DNA of 64,000 bases, from contig NC_050101.1 of NCBI RefSeq assembly GCF_902167145.1, positions 135,004,990-135,068,989 of the forward strand, read 5' to 3'. Each line of letters starts with the position of its first letter. Position 1 is the stretch's first letter. Source of the DNA: Zea mays. Taxonomy: Eukaryota; Streptophyta; Magnoliopsida; Poales; Poaceae. The translations under genes and the position numbers were made by a program. The notes under the pieces are model-generated. The model was not told where the DNA came from and made no database searches. It saw nothing but the letters and a program-made list of their open reading frames with translations. Shown here piece after piece: positions 34,301 to 46,211 of this stretch.

Positions 34301-34546
34301 TTGCTATGTGATAATGAGAGTGCAATCAAGATGGCGGATAATCCCGTCGAGCATAGCCGCACTAAGCACATAGCCATTCGGTATCATTTTCTTAGGGATC
34401 ACCAACAAAAGGGAGATATCGAGATTTCTTACATTAATACTAAAGATCAATTAGCCGATATCTTTACCAAGCCACTAGATGAACAAACTTTTAACAAACT
34501 TAGGCATGAGCTAAATATTCTTGATTCTAGGAACTTCTTTTGTTAA
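31305..34546 (+). pseudogene. pol of Copia element D (protease broken, integrase to RNase H open)
   Basis: The pol frame begins after TAG at 31302-31304. It has TGA at 31413-31415 (Arg codon CGA in B) and a one-base G deletion near 31430, both in the protease region. From there the frame is open to 34546 with integrase ([15 protein letters not shown]), RT ([10 protein letters not shown]) and RNase H (YSDADWAE, with E where B has G). It is probably unable to make its own protease. Confidence 0.85.
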
Positions 34547-35367
34547 ATTGCACACATAACTCTTTTATATACCTTTGATCATGTCTCTTTCATATGCTAT
34601 GACTAATGTGTTTTTCAAGTCTATTTCAAACCAAGTCATAGGTGTATTGAAAGGGAATTGGAGTCTTCGGCGAAGACAAAGGCTTCCACTCCGTAACTCA
34701 TCCTTCGCCGTCGCTCCGAGCCACTCTCCATCCTAGGGGGAGAAAGCAAAAGGACTTCGTCTTTGGTATAATCTTAACTCATTTATTTATGACCAAAGGG
34801 GAAGAAAGTCCTTCAAGGGCTCTAATGATTCCGTTTTTGGCGATTCATGCCAAAGGGGGAGAGAGTAAGAGCCCAAAGCTAAAGGACCGCACCACCACCA
34901 ATTTCAAAAACTTAGTTTTTCAAAGAGTATTTTCAATTGGTATCTTATTGTGTTCAAAAGGGGGAGAAAGTAGTATTTCAAAATGATATATCAAAACCCT
35001 CTTGAACACTAAGAGGAGGATCTCATTTAGGGGGAGTTTTGTTTAGTCAAAGGAAAAGCATTTGAAACAGGGGGAGAAAATTTCAAATCTTGAAAATGCT
35101 TTGCAAAATCCTATTCGTTGACCTTTGACTACTTGCAAAAAGATCTTTGAAAAGGATTTACAAAAGAATTTGCAAGAACAAAACATGTGGTGCAAGTGTG
35201 GTCCAAAATATTAAGAATGTAAGAAACGATCCATGCATATCTTGTAAGTATTAATATTGGCTCAATTCCAAGCAACCTTTGCACTTACATTATGCAAACT
35301 AGTTCAATTATGCACTTCTATATTTGCTTTGGTTTGTGTTGGCATCAATCACCAAAAAGGGGGAGAT
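34547..35367 (+). other. 3' spacer of element D with polypurine tract
   Basis: Same organisation as in B: the LTR-start-like phrase TGAAAGGGAATTGGAGTC at about 34648, several GGGGGAG runs and the terminal polypurine tract AAAAAGGGGGAGAT. Confidence 0.75.
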
Positions 35368-36653
35368 TGAAAGGGAATTAGGCTTACACCTAGTTCCTAA
35401 ATAATTTTGGTGGTTGAATTGCCCAACACAAATAATTGGACTAACTAGTTTGCTCTAGTGTATAAGTTATACAGGTGCCAAAGGTTCACACTTAGCCAAT
35501 AAAAAGACCAAGTATTGGGTTCAACCAAAGAGCAAAGGGACAACCGAAGGCACCTCTGGTCTGGCGCACCGGACTGTCCGGTGTGCCACCGGACATGTCC
35601 GGTGCACCAGAGGACTCCAACTCCGAACTGCTCACCTTCGGGAATTTCCAGAGGCAACTCCGCTATAATTCACCGGACTGTCCGGTGTACACCGGACATG
35701 TCCGGTGCTCCAAGGAAGAGCGGCCTCCGGAACTCGCCAGCCTCGGGTTTTCACTTCAGCTGCTCCGCTAAAATTCACCGGACTGTCCGGTGTAACGGCG
35801 GGGCAACGGCTATTTCGGCGCCAATGGCTACCTGCGACGCATTAAATGCGCGCGCTGCGCGCACAGAGGTCAGGCACGCCCATGCTGGCGCACCGGACAA
35901 TCTACAGTGCATGTCCGGTGCGCCACCGGACATCCAGGCGGGCCCAGAAGTCAGAGCTCCAACGGTCGACCCCAACGGCTTTTGGTGACGTGGCTGTCGC
36001 ACCGGACATGTCCGGTGTGCACCGGACTGTCCGTTGCGCCATCGAACAGACAGCCTCACCAAACGGCTAGTTTGGTGGTTGGGGCTATAAATACCCCAAC
36101 CACCCCACCATTCATTGCATCCAAGTTTCCAGCTTCCAACCACTATACAAGAGCTAGCATTCATTGCAAAGCACACCAAAAGAGATCAAATCCTCTCCCA
36201 ACTCCACACGAAGCATTAGTGACTAGAGAGAGTGATTTGTAGTGTTCATTTGAGCTCTTGCGCTTGGATCGCTTCTTTTCTTTCGCATTCTTTCTTGTGA
36301 TCAAACACTCACTTGTAATTAAGGCAAGAGACACCAATTGTGTGGTGGTCCTTGCGGGAAGTTTGATTCCCAAGTAATTTGAGAAGAGAAGCTCACTCGG
36401 TCCGAGGGACCGTTTGGGAGAGGGAAGGGTTGAAAGAGACCCGGCCTTTGTGGCCTCCTCAACGGGGAGTAGGTTTGCGAGAACCGAACCTCGGTAAAAC
36501 AAATCCGTGTGTCTCACTTTTTGTTTGCTTGAGATTTGTTTTACACCCTCTCGCGGACTCGGTTTTATTTCTAACGCTAACCCGGCTTGTAGTTGTGTTT
36601 ATATTTGTAAATTTCAGTTTCGCCCTATTCACCCCCCCTCTAGGCGACTATCA
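35368..36653 (+). repeat. 3' LTR of Copia element D
   Basis: Pairs with 27267-28553. TATA box at about 36085-36093. One palindrome here reads GTCCGTTG where the partner has GTTCGGTG. Confidence 0.92.
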
Positions 36654-37043
36654 AAGGGCAAGGCTCTCATGCCTCAGGATAACAAGGGTTACATTTTATA
36701 CCCTGCCGGTTATCCCGAGCACAAAATTAGGAGAATTCATTCTAGAAAGTCTCACTCTGGCCATAATCATGCTTTTATGTATAAGGGTGAGACATCTAGC
36801 TCTAGGCAATCAACCCGTGCAAAATTGCCTAAGAAGAAAACTCCTATTGCATCAAATGATTCTAACATTTCATTTAAAACTTTTGATGCATCCTATGTTT
36901 TGACTAACAAATCTGGCAAAGTAGTTGCCAAGTATGTTGGGGGCAAACACAAGGGGTCAAAGACTTGTGTTTGGGTACCCAAAGTTCTTGTATCTAATGT
37001 CAAAGGACCCAAAACCGTTTAGGTACCTAAAATCAAGAACTAA
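36654..37043 (+). pseudogene. gag of element A, third segment
   Basis: Starts at the second AAGGG copy and encodes the gag C-terminus (MPQDNKGYILYPAGYPE). A premature TAG lies at 37020-37022 (Trp in B), and the normal TAA is at 37041-37043. Confidence 0.82.
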
Positions 37044-37056
37044 ATTTGTTTTGTAG

Positions 37057-40000
37057 GTTTATGCATCCGAGGGCTCAAGTTGGATCATTGATAGCGGGTG
37101 CACAAACCACATGACAGGGGAGAAAAAGATGTTCTCCTCCTATGAGAAAAACCAAGATCCCCAACGAGCTATCACATTCGGGGATGGGAATCAAGGTTTG
37201 GTCAAATGATTGGGTAAAATTGCTATATCACCTGACCATTCCATCTCCAATGTTTTTCTTGTAGATTCTTTAGATTATAACTTGCTTTCAGTTACGCAAT
37301 TATGCAAAATGGGTTACAACTGTCTTTTTACGGATATAGGTGTTACTGTCTTTAGAAGAAGTGATGATTCAGTAGCATTTAAGGGAGTATTAGAGGGTCA
37401 ACTATACTTAGTAGATTTTGATAAAGCTGAACTCGACACTTGCTTAATTGCTAAGACTAACATGGGCTGGCTCTGGCACCGCCGACTAGCACATGTTGGA
37501 ATGAAGAATCTTCACAAGCTTCTAAAGGGAGAACACATTTTGGGACTAACAAATGTTCATTTTGAGAAAGACAGGATTAGTAGCGCATGTCAGGCAAGAA
37601 AGCAAGTTGGTGTTCATCATCCACACAAGAATTATGACGACTGACAGGCCACTCAAACTCCTACACATGGACCTATTCGGCCCGATCGCTTACATAAGCA
37701 TCGGTGGGAGTAAGTACTGTCTAGTTATTGTGGATGATTATTCTCGCTTCACTTGGGTGTTCTTTTTATAGAAAAAATCACAAACCCAAGAAACCTTAAA
37801 GGGATTCTTGAGACAGGCTCAAAATGAGTTCGGTCTAAGGATCAAGAAAATTAGAAGCGACAATGGGACGGAGTTCAGGAACTCACAAATCGAAGGCTTT
37901 CTTGAGGAGGAGGGCATCAAGCATGAGTTCTCTTCTCCCTACACGCCACAACAAAATGGTGTAGTGGAGAGGAAGAATAGAACTCTATTGGACATGGCAA
38001 GAACCATGCTTGATGAGTACAAGACTTCGGATCGGTTTTGGGCCGAGGTGGTTAACACCGCCTGTTACGCCATCAACCGGTTATATCTACACCGAATCCT
38101 CAAAAAGACATCATACGAACTCCTAACCGATAAAAAGTCCAATGTTTCATATTTTAGAGTCTTTGGTAGCAAATGTTTTATTCTCGTTAAAAGAGGTAGA
38201 AAATCCAAATGTGCTCCTAAGGCTGTAGAAGGCTTTTTATTAGGATATGATTCAAACACAAGGGCATATAGAGTCTTTAACAAGTCCTCTGGACTAGTTG
38301 AAGTTTCTTGTGACATTGTGTTTGATGAGACTAACGGCTCTCAAGTAGAGCAAGTTGATCTTGATGAGCTAGATGATGAAGAGGCTCCGTGCGTCGCGCT
38401 AAGGAACATGTCCATTGGGGATGTGTGTCCTAAGGAATCCCAAGAGCCTCCAAATGCTTAGGATCAACCATCTTCCTCCATGCAAGCATCTCCACCAACT
38501 CAAGATGAGGATGAAGCTCAAAATGATGAAGGAGAAGATCAAAAAGTTGAGCCACCTCAAGAGGAGAGCAATGATCAATGGGGAGATACCCATGATCAAG
38601 ATGAGGAAGATGAACAAGTTCCAAGACCGCCACACCCAAGAGTCCACCAAGCAATACAACGAGATTACCCCGTGAACACCATCCTCGGTGATATTCAAAA
38701 GGGGGTAACTACTCGATCTCGTGTTGCTCATTTTTGTGAACATTACTCTTTTGTTTCCTCTATTGAGCCACACAGGGTAGAGGAAGCACTTCAAGATTCG
38801 GATTGGGTGGTGGCGATGCAAGAGGAGCTCAACAATTTCACAAGGAATGAGGTATGGCATTTAGTTCCACGTCCTAACCAAAATGTTGTAGGAACCAAGT
38901 GTGTCTTCCGCAACAAGCAAGATGAGCATGGTGTGGTGACAAGGAACAAAGCCCGACTTGTGGCCAAGGGATATTCACAAGTCGAAGGTTTGGATTTCGA
39001 TGAAACCTATACACCCGTAGCTAGGCTAGAATCAATTCACATTTTACTTGCCTATGCTACTTACCATGGCTTCAAGCTTTATCAAATGGACGTGAAAAGT
39101 GCCTTCCTCAACGAACCAATCAAGGAAGAGGTCTATGTTGAGCAACCTCCTGGCTTTGAAGATAGTGAGTACCCTAACCATGTTTATAAACTCTCTAAGG
39201 TGCTTTATGGGCTCAAGCAAGCCCCAAGAGCATGGTATGAATGCCTAAAAGATTTTCTTATCAGTAATGGTTTCAAAGTCGGAAAGGCCGATCCTACTCT
39301 ATTTACTAAAACTCTTGAAAATGATTTGTTTGTATGCCAAATTTATGTTGATGATATTATATTTGGGTCTACTAACAAATCTACATGTGAGGAATTTAGT
39401 AGGATCATGACACAGAAATTCGAGATGTCTATGATGGGGGAGTTGAAGTATTTCTTGGGATTTCAAGTGAAGCAACTCCAAGAGGGCACCTTCATTAGCC
39501 AAACGAAGTATATTCAAGACATTCTAAACAAGTTTGGGATGAAGGATGCCAAGCCCATCAAGACACCCATGGGAACTAATGGACATCTCGACCTCGACAC
39601 GGGAGGTAAATCCGTAGATCAAAAGGTATACCGGTCGATGATAGGTTCTTTACTCTATTTATGTGCTTCACGACCAGATATAATGCTTTCCGTATGCATG
39701 TGTGCAAGATTCCAAACCGATCCTAAGGAAGCTCACCTTAGGGCCGTAAAACGAATCTTGAGATATTTAGTTTATACTCCTAAGTTTGTCCTTTGGTACC
39801 CTAGGGGATCCACATTTGATTTAATTGGTTATTCGGATGCCGATTTGGCGGGGTGTAAAATTAATAGAAAGAGCACATCGGGGACTTGCCAGTTCTTGGG
39901 AAGGTTTCTGGTGTCTTGGGCTTCAAAGAAGCAAAATTCTGTAGCTCTTTCTACTGCCAAAGCCAAGTATATTGTCGCAGGCCATTGTTGCGCGCAATTA

Positions 40001-40297
40001 CTTTGGATGAGGCAAACCCTTAGGGACTATGGTTACAAATTAACCAAAGTTACTCTTCTATGTGATAATGAGAGTGCAATCCGCATGGCGGATAATCCCG
40101 TTGAACATAGCCGCACTAAACACATAGTCATTCGGTATCATTTTCTAAGGGATCACCAACAAAAGGGGGATATCGAAATTGCATATATTAACACCAAAGA
40201 ACAATTAGCCGATATCTTTACCAAGCCACTAGATGAACAAACATTTAACAAACTTAGGCATGAGCTAAATATTCTTGATTCTCAGAATTTCTTTTAA
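37057..40297 (+). pseudogene. pol of Copia element A, degraded
   Basis: All pol domains are recognisable ([36 protein letters not shown]). There are stops at 37207-37209, 37769-37771 and 38459-38461 and a frameshift near 37635. Changes in conserved positions such as [10 protein letters not shown] for [10 protein letters not shown] add to the decay. It ends at TAA 40295-40297. Confidence 0.88.
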
Positions 40298-41107
40298 TGT
40301 TTTGCACACATAGCTCAATAATATACCTTTGACCATATCTCTTTTATATGCTATGACTAATATGTTTTCAAGTGTATTTCAAACCAAGTCATAGATTGAA
40401 AGGGAATTGGAGTCTTCGGCGAAGACAAAGGCTTCCACTCCACTCCATCAAATTACTCATCCTTCGCCGTCGCTCCGCGCCACTCTCCAACTATGGTATA
40501 ATCTTCACTCTTATGTTATTTACCATTGGGAGAGAAAGTAAAAGGGCTTATATTTCACTCTAGTATCCGTTTTTGGCGATTCATGCCAAAGGGGGAGAAA
40601 GTATTAGCCCAAAGCAAAAGGACCGTACCACCAATTTCAAAAAATTTGAGTTAAGAAAAGATTTTGATTTTTCAATTTGATATCTCATTTTGATAGAATT
40701 TCAAATTGGTACAACCCTTTCAAAACTAATATCTAAAACCCTCTTGAACACTAAGAGGAGATTTTTATTGAGGGGGAGTTTTGTTTAGTCAAAGGAAAAG
40801 CATTTGAAACAGGGGGAGAAAATTTCAAATCTCAAAAATGCTTCTCAAAATCTTATTCATTTACCTTTGACTATTTGCAAAAGGACTTTGAAAAGAATTT
40901 ACAAAAGAATTTGCAAAAACAAAACATGTGGTGCAAGCGTGGTCCAAAATGTTAAAAATAAAGAAACAATCCATGCATATCTTATGAGAATATTTATTGG
41001 TTCAATTCTAAGTAACCTTTGCACTTACATTATGCAAACTAGCTCAATTATACACTTCTATATTTGCTTTGGTTTGTGTTGGCATCAATCACCAAAAAGG
41101 GGGAGAT
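40298..41107 (+). other. 3' spacer of element A with polypurine tract
   Basis: Holds the LTR-start-like phrase at about 40397, GGGGGAG runs and a terminal tract AAAAAGGGGGAGAT. No gene. Confidence 0.7.
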
Positions 41108-42251
41108 TAAAAGGGAAATAGGCTTACACTTTTTCCTAAATTGATTTTGGTGGTTGAATTGCCCAACACAAACAATTGGACTAACTAGTCCGCTCTAGAT
41201 TATGAGTTCTACAGGTGCCAAAGGTTCACAACAAACCAATAAAAAGACCGGAAAAGGATTCAAATACAGAGAGCTAAAGTCAGCCGAAGTGTGCCCTGGT
41301 CTGGCGCACCGGACTGTCCGGTGCACCAGGGACTCCAACTCCGAACTGCTCACCTTCGAGAATTCTGGAGGGCAGCTCCGCTATAATTCACCGGACTGTC
41401 CGTTGTGCCAGTGGAGCAACGACTACTTCGCGCCACGGTCGTCTGCATAAGACATTAAATGTGCTACAGTGCGAGCTAGAGTCAGAGCAGAGCCAGATGG
41501 CGCACCGGACAGTAAACAGTGTCTGTCCGGTGCACCACCGGACTGTCCGGTGGCCCAGAAGACAGAAGCTCCAACGGTCGGAATCCAAAGACTTGGTGAT
41601 GTGGCAGGCGCACCGGACAGTGTCCGGTGCTCCATGCGACAACAGCCTTCACCAAATGGCTAGTTTAGTGGTTGGGGCTATAAATACCCCCAACCACCCA
41701 CCATTCATGGCATCCAAGTTTTCACACTTCCTACACCTTACAAGAGCTATAGCATTCAATACAAGACACTCCAAAGAAATCAAATCCTCTCCCAAGTCCA
41801 AAGACAACTCCAGTCAATAGTGACTAGTGAGAGAGTGATATTCGTGTTCATTTGAGCTCTTGCGCTTGGATTGCTTCTTTTTCTCATTCTTTCTTGTGAT
41901 CAACTCAATTGTAACCGAGGCAAGAGACACCAATCGTGTGGTGGTCCTTGCGGGGACTTTGTGTCCCGTTTGATTGAGAAGAGAAGTTCACTCGGTCTAA
42001 GTGACCGTTTGAGAGAGGGAAAGGGTTGAAAGAGACCCGATCTTTGTGACCACCTCAACGGGGAGTAGGTTTGCAAGAACCGAACCTAGGTAAAACAAAT
42101 CCTTGTGTCTCACTCTTTATTTGCTTACGATTTGTTTTTCGCCCTCTATCTTGGACTCATTCATAATTCTAACGCTAACCCAGCTTGTAGTGGTGCTTAA
42201 GTTTATAAATTTCAGATTCGCCCTATTGACCCCCCCTCTCGGCGCCTTTCA
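41108..42251 (+). repeat. 3' LTR of Copia element A
   Basis: Begins TAAAAGGGAAATAGG (TG mutated to TA) and ends GCGCCTTTCA. TATA box CTATAAATA at about 41678-41686. It is about 30 bases shorter than the 5' LTR through indels. Confidence 0.88.
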
Positions 42252-43643
42252 CACTCTCCGAAGGTTTTCATTATATCGTTAGACATGCTTGGGGAAAAAG
42301 AGTATCCGAAGAAGAAATTTCTGAAGCCAAACATTATGCGTGGGAATTGCAGTATCCGAAGGGGGCCCTAGTGTTTAATGGTACGAATGAAGATGACTTT
42401 TTGTACTGCCTCCCGGACAACAAAGAATTATCCGTATGTCGGGAGATGGCCAGAAGCATGGGTTTTTCGAAGCTCGAAGCTGGCCTTTGCGCCATGACAA
42501 AGGCTGATCTGGTAGACAGCCTTGCGTACAACAGTCTGAAGGTACAAAAGTTGTGAATTTTGAAGTTTATGGACTCTAAAATGAAGTCTTTTATTCTCAT
42601 GTTAATCCTTTATTCTTTCTTGCAGGGCTTAATACTTAGCAACACCCTAAGGGCGCAAAAGAATGCTGAAGACGAGAGCTGCACTATAGCTCTCAACAAC
42701 CTTCGATCAGAGGTTATCAGGCTGAGAAACGAAGCCACGGAAAAAGACAAAATTCTACTTTCATTGGTGGATAAAGTAAAAGAAGATGAAGCTAGCTTCA
42801 AAAACCAATCCGAAGCCCAAAAAATTGAGATTGAAGACCTTCGGAAGCAACTAGCTGAAGCTAAAGAGAAATACGTAGTCGCAGAAGCTAAACGAGGAAT
42901 TAGCGAATACTGGACAAATCATTTAGAGAAAAACATTGAAGAACTTCGCACATCCAAGGAAAGATGCTTTGAAAAATCTGACTGTGTGAAGAAAATAAAA
43001 ACCAGTTTTGCCAACGTGGGCGCCTATTCTTCCAAAGAAAACTTCATACAAGGCGACCCCGAAGGCGTTATTGAATGGTTAAGTGGGGAGGCCGAAGCCT
43101 TTGAAGAAATTCTAAGTGACCGCGGGGACGTATGCACGTTCTCTGGTGTGCGAGGGATTTCAGCTATCTTGGAGAAGGCGGGATGCGACCATATCAAAAC
43201 CATGGCCCAAGACGAAGTGGCCTTCTCCGTAAATGATACGAAGGACCCCTCAGCTGAAGCAAGTTTAATAGGTGGGAAATTTTATAATGACATATGGCCA
43301 AATGGTGGCCGAGAAATGGCTCACGAAATTATGAAAAAGAGTGAAAAGGACATCCATGAGACCCGGGCCAAAGCAAGACAAGTTGAAGAAGCTACAGAGC
43401 GTGAAAAACGTATAGGTATTATGTCGTGATTTTTAACTTCGGCATTTGTTTTTATAGCTTTGAACTGATTAACTTTTTCTTTCTTTAGCTGAATTATCTC
43501 CGCCGTCAGTATCGCTCGATCTCCTGGCCGATTCAGAAGCGAAGGAAGCACTGGAGGTCATCAATATAGTCGAATCTGTTATTGACGAAGTCCTTAACAA
43601 ATTGCTAAATGAAGTTGCAGAGAAGGTCCTGAAGGAGGACTAG

Positions 43644-44779
43644 TACTTTTTGTAAAAACATTTTTAGACGATCAATGAAACTTTGCTGCAACAAGACTGT
43701 AATATTCGATGTGTATAATTTTGAATCTGATCTGTAAATTATTCGTAATTCACTTCTTTGCGATGCATGAAACTTTTACATACATATCATTTTTGAGCCT
43801 TCGGCGAAAAAACACCTTCCCTTCTTTTCATGCTTCATAAAGAAAAATATCCATGCTTCGTGAAAATATCCGTGCTTCGTAAGAACATCCCAGCTTCGTA
43901 AACAAAGAATCCCTTCTTTTGCAATAGAGTTGATGAAGTTGTATTTCTCAGCTTACTTTGTGCCTTAGCGCATTTTCATAGCATTCTCTGAAGATCGACT
44001 TCATATTCAAGTCATGTCATTGGTGCGGTATGATGTATGATGTGATGTCATGCGGGATGATGTGATGATATGATGCTAATGCCGAAGACACATTCCCACA
44101 CACCCACGCTGAAACACACAATCTCTGCGTCCCCTTAGGAACAATCGGAATCTCTTTGCTGTTTATTTTTCGGCTTCACCGCTTATTTTTCGGTGCAAGT
44201 TCTGCATCCCCTTAGGAACGTCTTTTGAACTTCTTCGCCTTCTATTTCGGCGGTATCACCGTTGACTTTTTAGTGTAAGTTCTGCATTCCCTTAGGAACG
44301 TCTTTTGAACTTCTTCGCCTTATATTTCGGCGGTATTTGGCTCTGCATTCCCTTTGGAACGACTTTTGAGCAGAAAACTTACACTGCGCTCCCTTGGGAA
44401 CGACTTTTTTGTAGCTTCGACATTTATCTAGCTCTATATTCCCTTAGGAACGACTTTTGAGCTTCGGCAATTTTTGAGCTTCGTAAATCTGTGAAGAAGA
44501 TATATTTCATTTTAATAGAAACGAAACTATTACAAGGAATTAAAACTAAATTTACATTACTTGTTCCTTATTGAAAAACAAAATGACATAGGACGTAAAA
44601 ATATTTCAGGGGTAGGATATCTCTCAATAAATGTGCTTTGATTTCGGCACAGTACTGTTAACTGTGCGAGCTTCGGATTCCTCCATGAATTCCCGTTGTT
44701 GTTGAGAATGCTGGCGCCCTTCTAGCTGCTGGCTTCAGGAATAGGTCGGTTGTAGTGGTGGTGGGGGTGGGAGTTGTGG
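43644..44779. repeat. Gypsy spacer between the antisense gene and gag, with internal repeats
   Basis: Non-coding. At about 44120-44470 the phrase TCTGCATTCCCTTAGGAACG recurs some five times, partly with TTCTTCGCCTTNTATTTCGG, giving irregular units of about 60-90 bases. A TGATG/TGATAT-rich stretch lies at about 44015-44075. This is where pol would be expected; none is found. Confidence 0.6.
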
Positions 44780-46153
44780 CTAGGAAGCCTGTGAATGGCT
44801 AGCCGAAGCAACATAAGCTGCAGGATGATTGCCCACATAATCTAGTATGTAGGGAGAATGACACGAAGCAGTGTGCAAGACCTGCTTCGACTGATTCTGT
44901 CGAGCTTCGGCTTCTGTTATCTCCTTTTGCTTCTGAATGGTGATTTGGCACATTCTTGTAGTATGGCCCTTGTCCTCGCCACAGAATAGGCAGTAGATCT
45001 TTCTAGGATGATCCCCAAATCTTCCCCCGAAGCCCCTGGTGCCTCTACCCCTTGGAGCTGGTGGCCTAAAAGAGCTTTGCTGTTGCCCCGAAGATTGTGA
45101 GGTGTATTGCGACCTCTGAGGCTGACTTCTTTTGTCGTCACTCTGAGTGGAATTATGAATTGACCTGACATGCCTCGGGTGGATTCTTCCTCCGAAGCCC
45201 CTGGTCATTTCCGAGAATCTGTAAGCTTCCTCCCTTCTTTGGCGGAAGTCGTTGTCAGCCCGGATGTACTCATCCATCTCCTGAAGTAGCTTCTCCAGAG
45301 TTTGTGGGGGCTTCCTGGCGAAGTACTGAGCCGTAGGTCCTGGTCGAAGGCCCTTAATCATGGCCTCAATGACAATTTCATTGGGCACTGTGGGCGCTTA
45401 TGCCCTCAATCGCAAGAACCTTCGGACATACGCCTGGAGGTATTCTTCGTGGTCTTGCGTGCATTGGAACAGAGCCTGAGCTGTGACTGGCTTCGTTTGA
45501 AAGCCTTGGAAACTGGTAACCAACATGTCCTTAAGCTTCTGCCACGACGTAATAGTCCCTGGCCGAAGGGAAGAATACCATGTTTGGGCTACATTCCGGA
45601 CTGCCATGACGAAGGACTTCGCCATGACTGCGGTATTACCTTCATACGAAGATATGGTTGCTTCGTAGCTCATCAGAAACTGCTTTGAATCTGAGTGCCC
45701 ATCATACATGGGAAGCTAAGGTGGCTTGTATGACGGGGGCCATGGGGTAGCCTGCAGTTCTGCTGCCAAGGGAGAAGCATCATCAAAAGTAAATGTATCA
45801 TGATTAAAATCATCATACCATCCATCTTCATTGAATAAGCCTTCTTGACGAAGCTCCCTGTGTTGGGGCCTTCGATCTTGTTCATCTTGAGCAAGATGGC
45901 ACACTTCTTCAGTAGCTTCGTCGATCTTCCTTTGAAGATCAGCTAGCCGCACCATCTTCTCCTTCTTCCTTTGTACTTGCTGATGGATGATTTCCATGTC
46001 CCTGATCTCTTGGTCCAATTCCTCCTCTTAAAGTGTTGGACTGGTGGCCTTCCTCTTTTGGCTTCGAGCTTCTTGGAGAGAAAGAGTTTCCTGGTTTGGG
46101 TCCAGTGGCTGCAGTGCAGCAGTCCCTGGCGCTGAAGCTTTCTTCGGCGGCAT
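44780..46153 (-). pseudogene. gag of the Gypsy element, three in-frame stops
   Basis: Starts MPPKKASAPG at 46153. All four open segments share one frame, separated by stops at 46028-46030, 45716-45718 and 45398-45400, so only nonsense changes broke it. The retrotransposon gag core includes YDGHSDSKQFL, AQTWYSSLRPGTITSW and YVRRFLRLRA. The C-terminal knuckle CLFCGEDKGHTTRMC fits CX2CX4HX4C. Total length is about 457 codons before the final stop. Confidence 0.82.
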
Positions 46154-46199
46154 GACGAAGGTCAGTGCTTGCCAAAGGTGGTCGAAAGAGTTCACCGAA

Positions 46200-46211
46200 G
46201 GTGGGCGCCAA
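46200..46211 (-). promoter_or_regulatory. Primer binding site of the Gypsy element
   Basis: The minus strand directly after the LTR end CCAACA reads TTGGCGCCCACC. The TGGCGCC start is typical of plant Gypsy primer sites; the tRNA was not determined. Confidence 0.6.

Larger units (their letters stand above)
27267..36653 (+). mobile_element. Copia element D (Opie-like), nearly complete
   Basis: TSD AAGGG is at 27262-27266 and 36654-36658. LTRs are 1287 and 1286 bases, with roughly a dozen differences counted by eye. Gag has one frameshift and the protease one stop plus one frameshift; the rest of pol is open. The primer site and polypurine tract are present. Inserted in A's gag in the same orientation as A and B. 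Confidence 0.92.
14257..42251 (+). mobile_element. Copia element A (Opie-like, SIRE/Maximus lineage), degraded host of B and D
   Basis: TSD CACTC is at 14252-14256 and 42252-42256. LTRs are 14257-15429 and 41108-42251. The internal order is gag, pol, long spacer, polypurine tract. B sits in gag after 16795 and D after 27266. A alone is about 9 kb. Several nonsense and frameshift lesions and clearly diverged LTRs make it the oldest of the three Copia copies here. The name Opie rests on remembered LTR text, not on a search. Confidence 0.88.
12414..43643 (+). pseudogene. Spliced antisense gene of the Gypsy element (Transposase_28-type aORF), split by element A
   Basis: The first part (12414 to about 14256) encodes the Transposase_28 / putative gypsy-type transposon domain: PYIAGFIESMAK, VVIYRSFFKAGLRFPLSRFL, then VRLKYTFRFGDKFDEP and RPRYIEPAVVPEFGAGTSSA. 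It has an in-frame TAG at 13338-13340 and a frameshift near 13670. The frame reaches the CACTC duplication at 14252-14256 and resumes at 42257. Downstream it runs to 42541, intron 42542-42625, exon 42626-43415, intron 43416-43488, exon 43489-43643 (TAG); both introns are GT-AG and phase-compatible. The exon at 42626 is coiled-coil-like. Antisense additional ORFs with this domain are known in RIRE2-like Tat elements; their role is unknown. Here the two lesions and the insertion make it non-functional. Confidence 0.72.
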
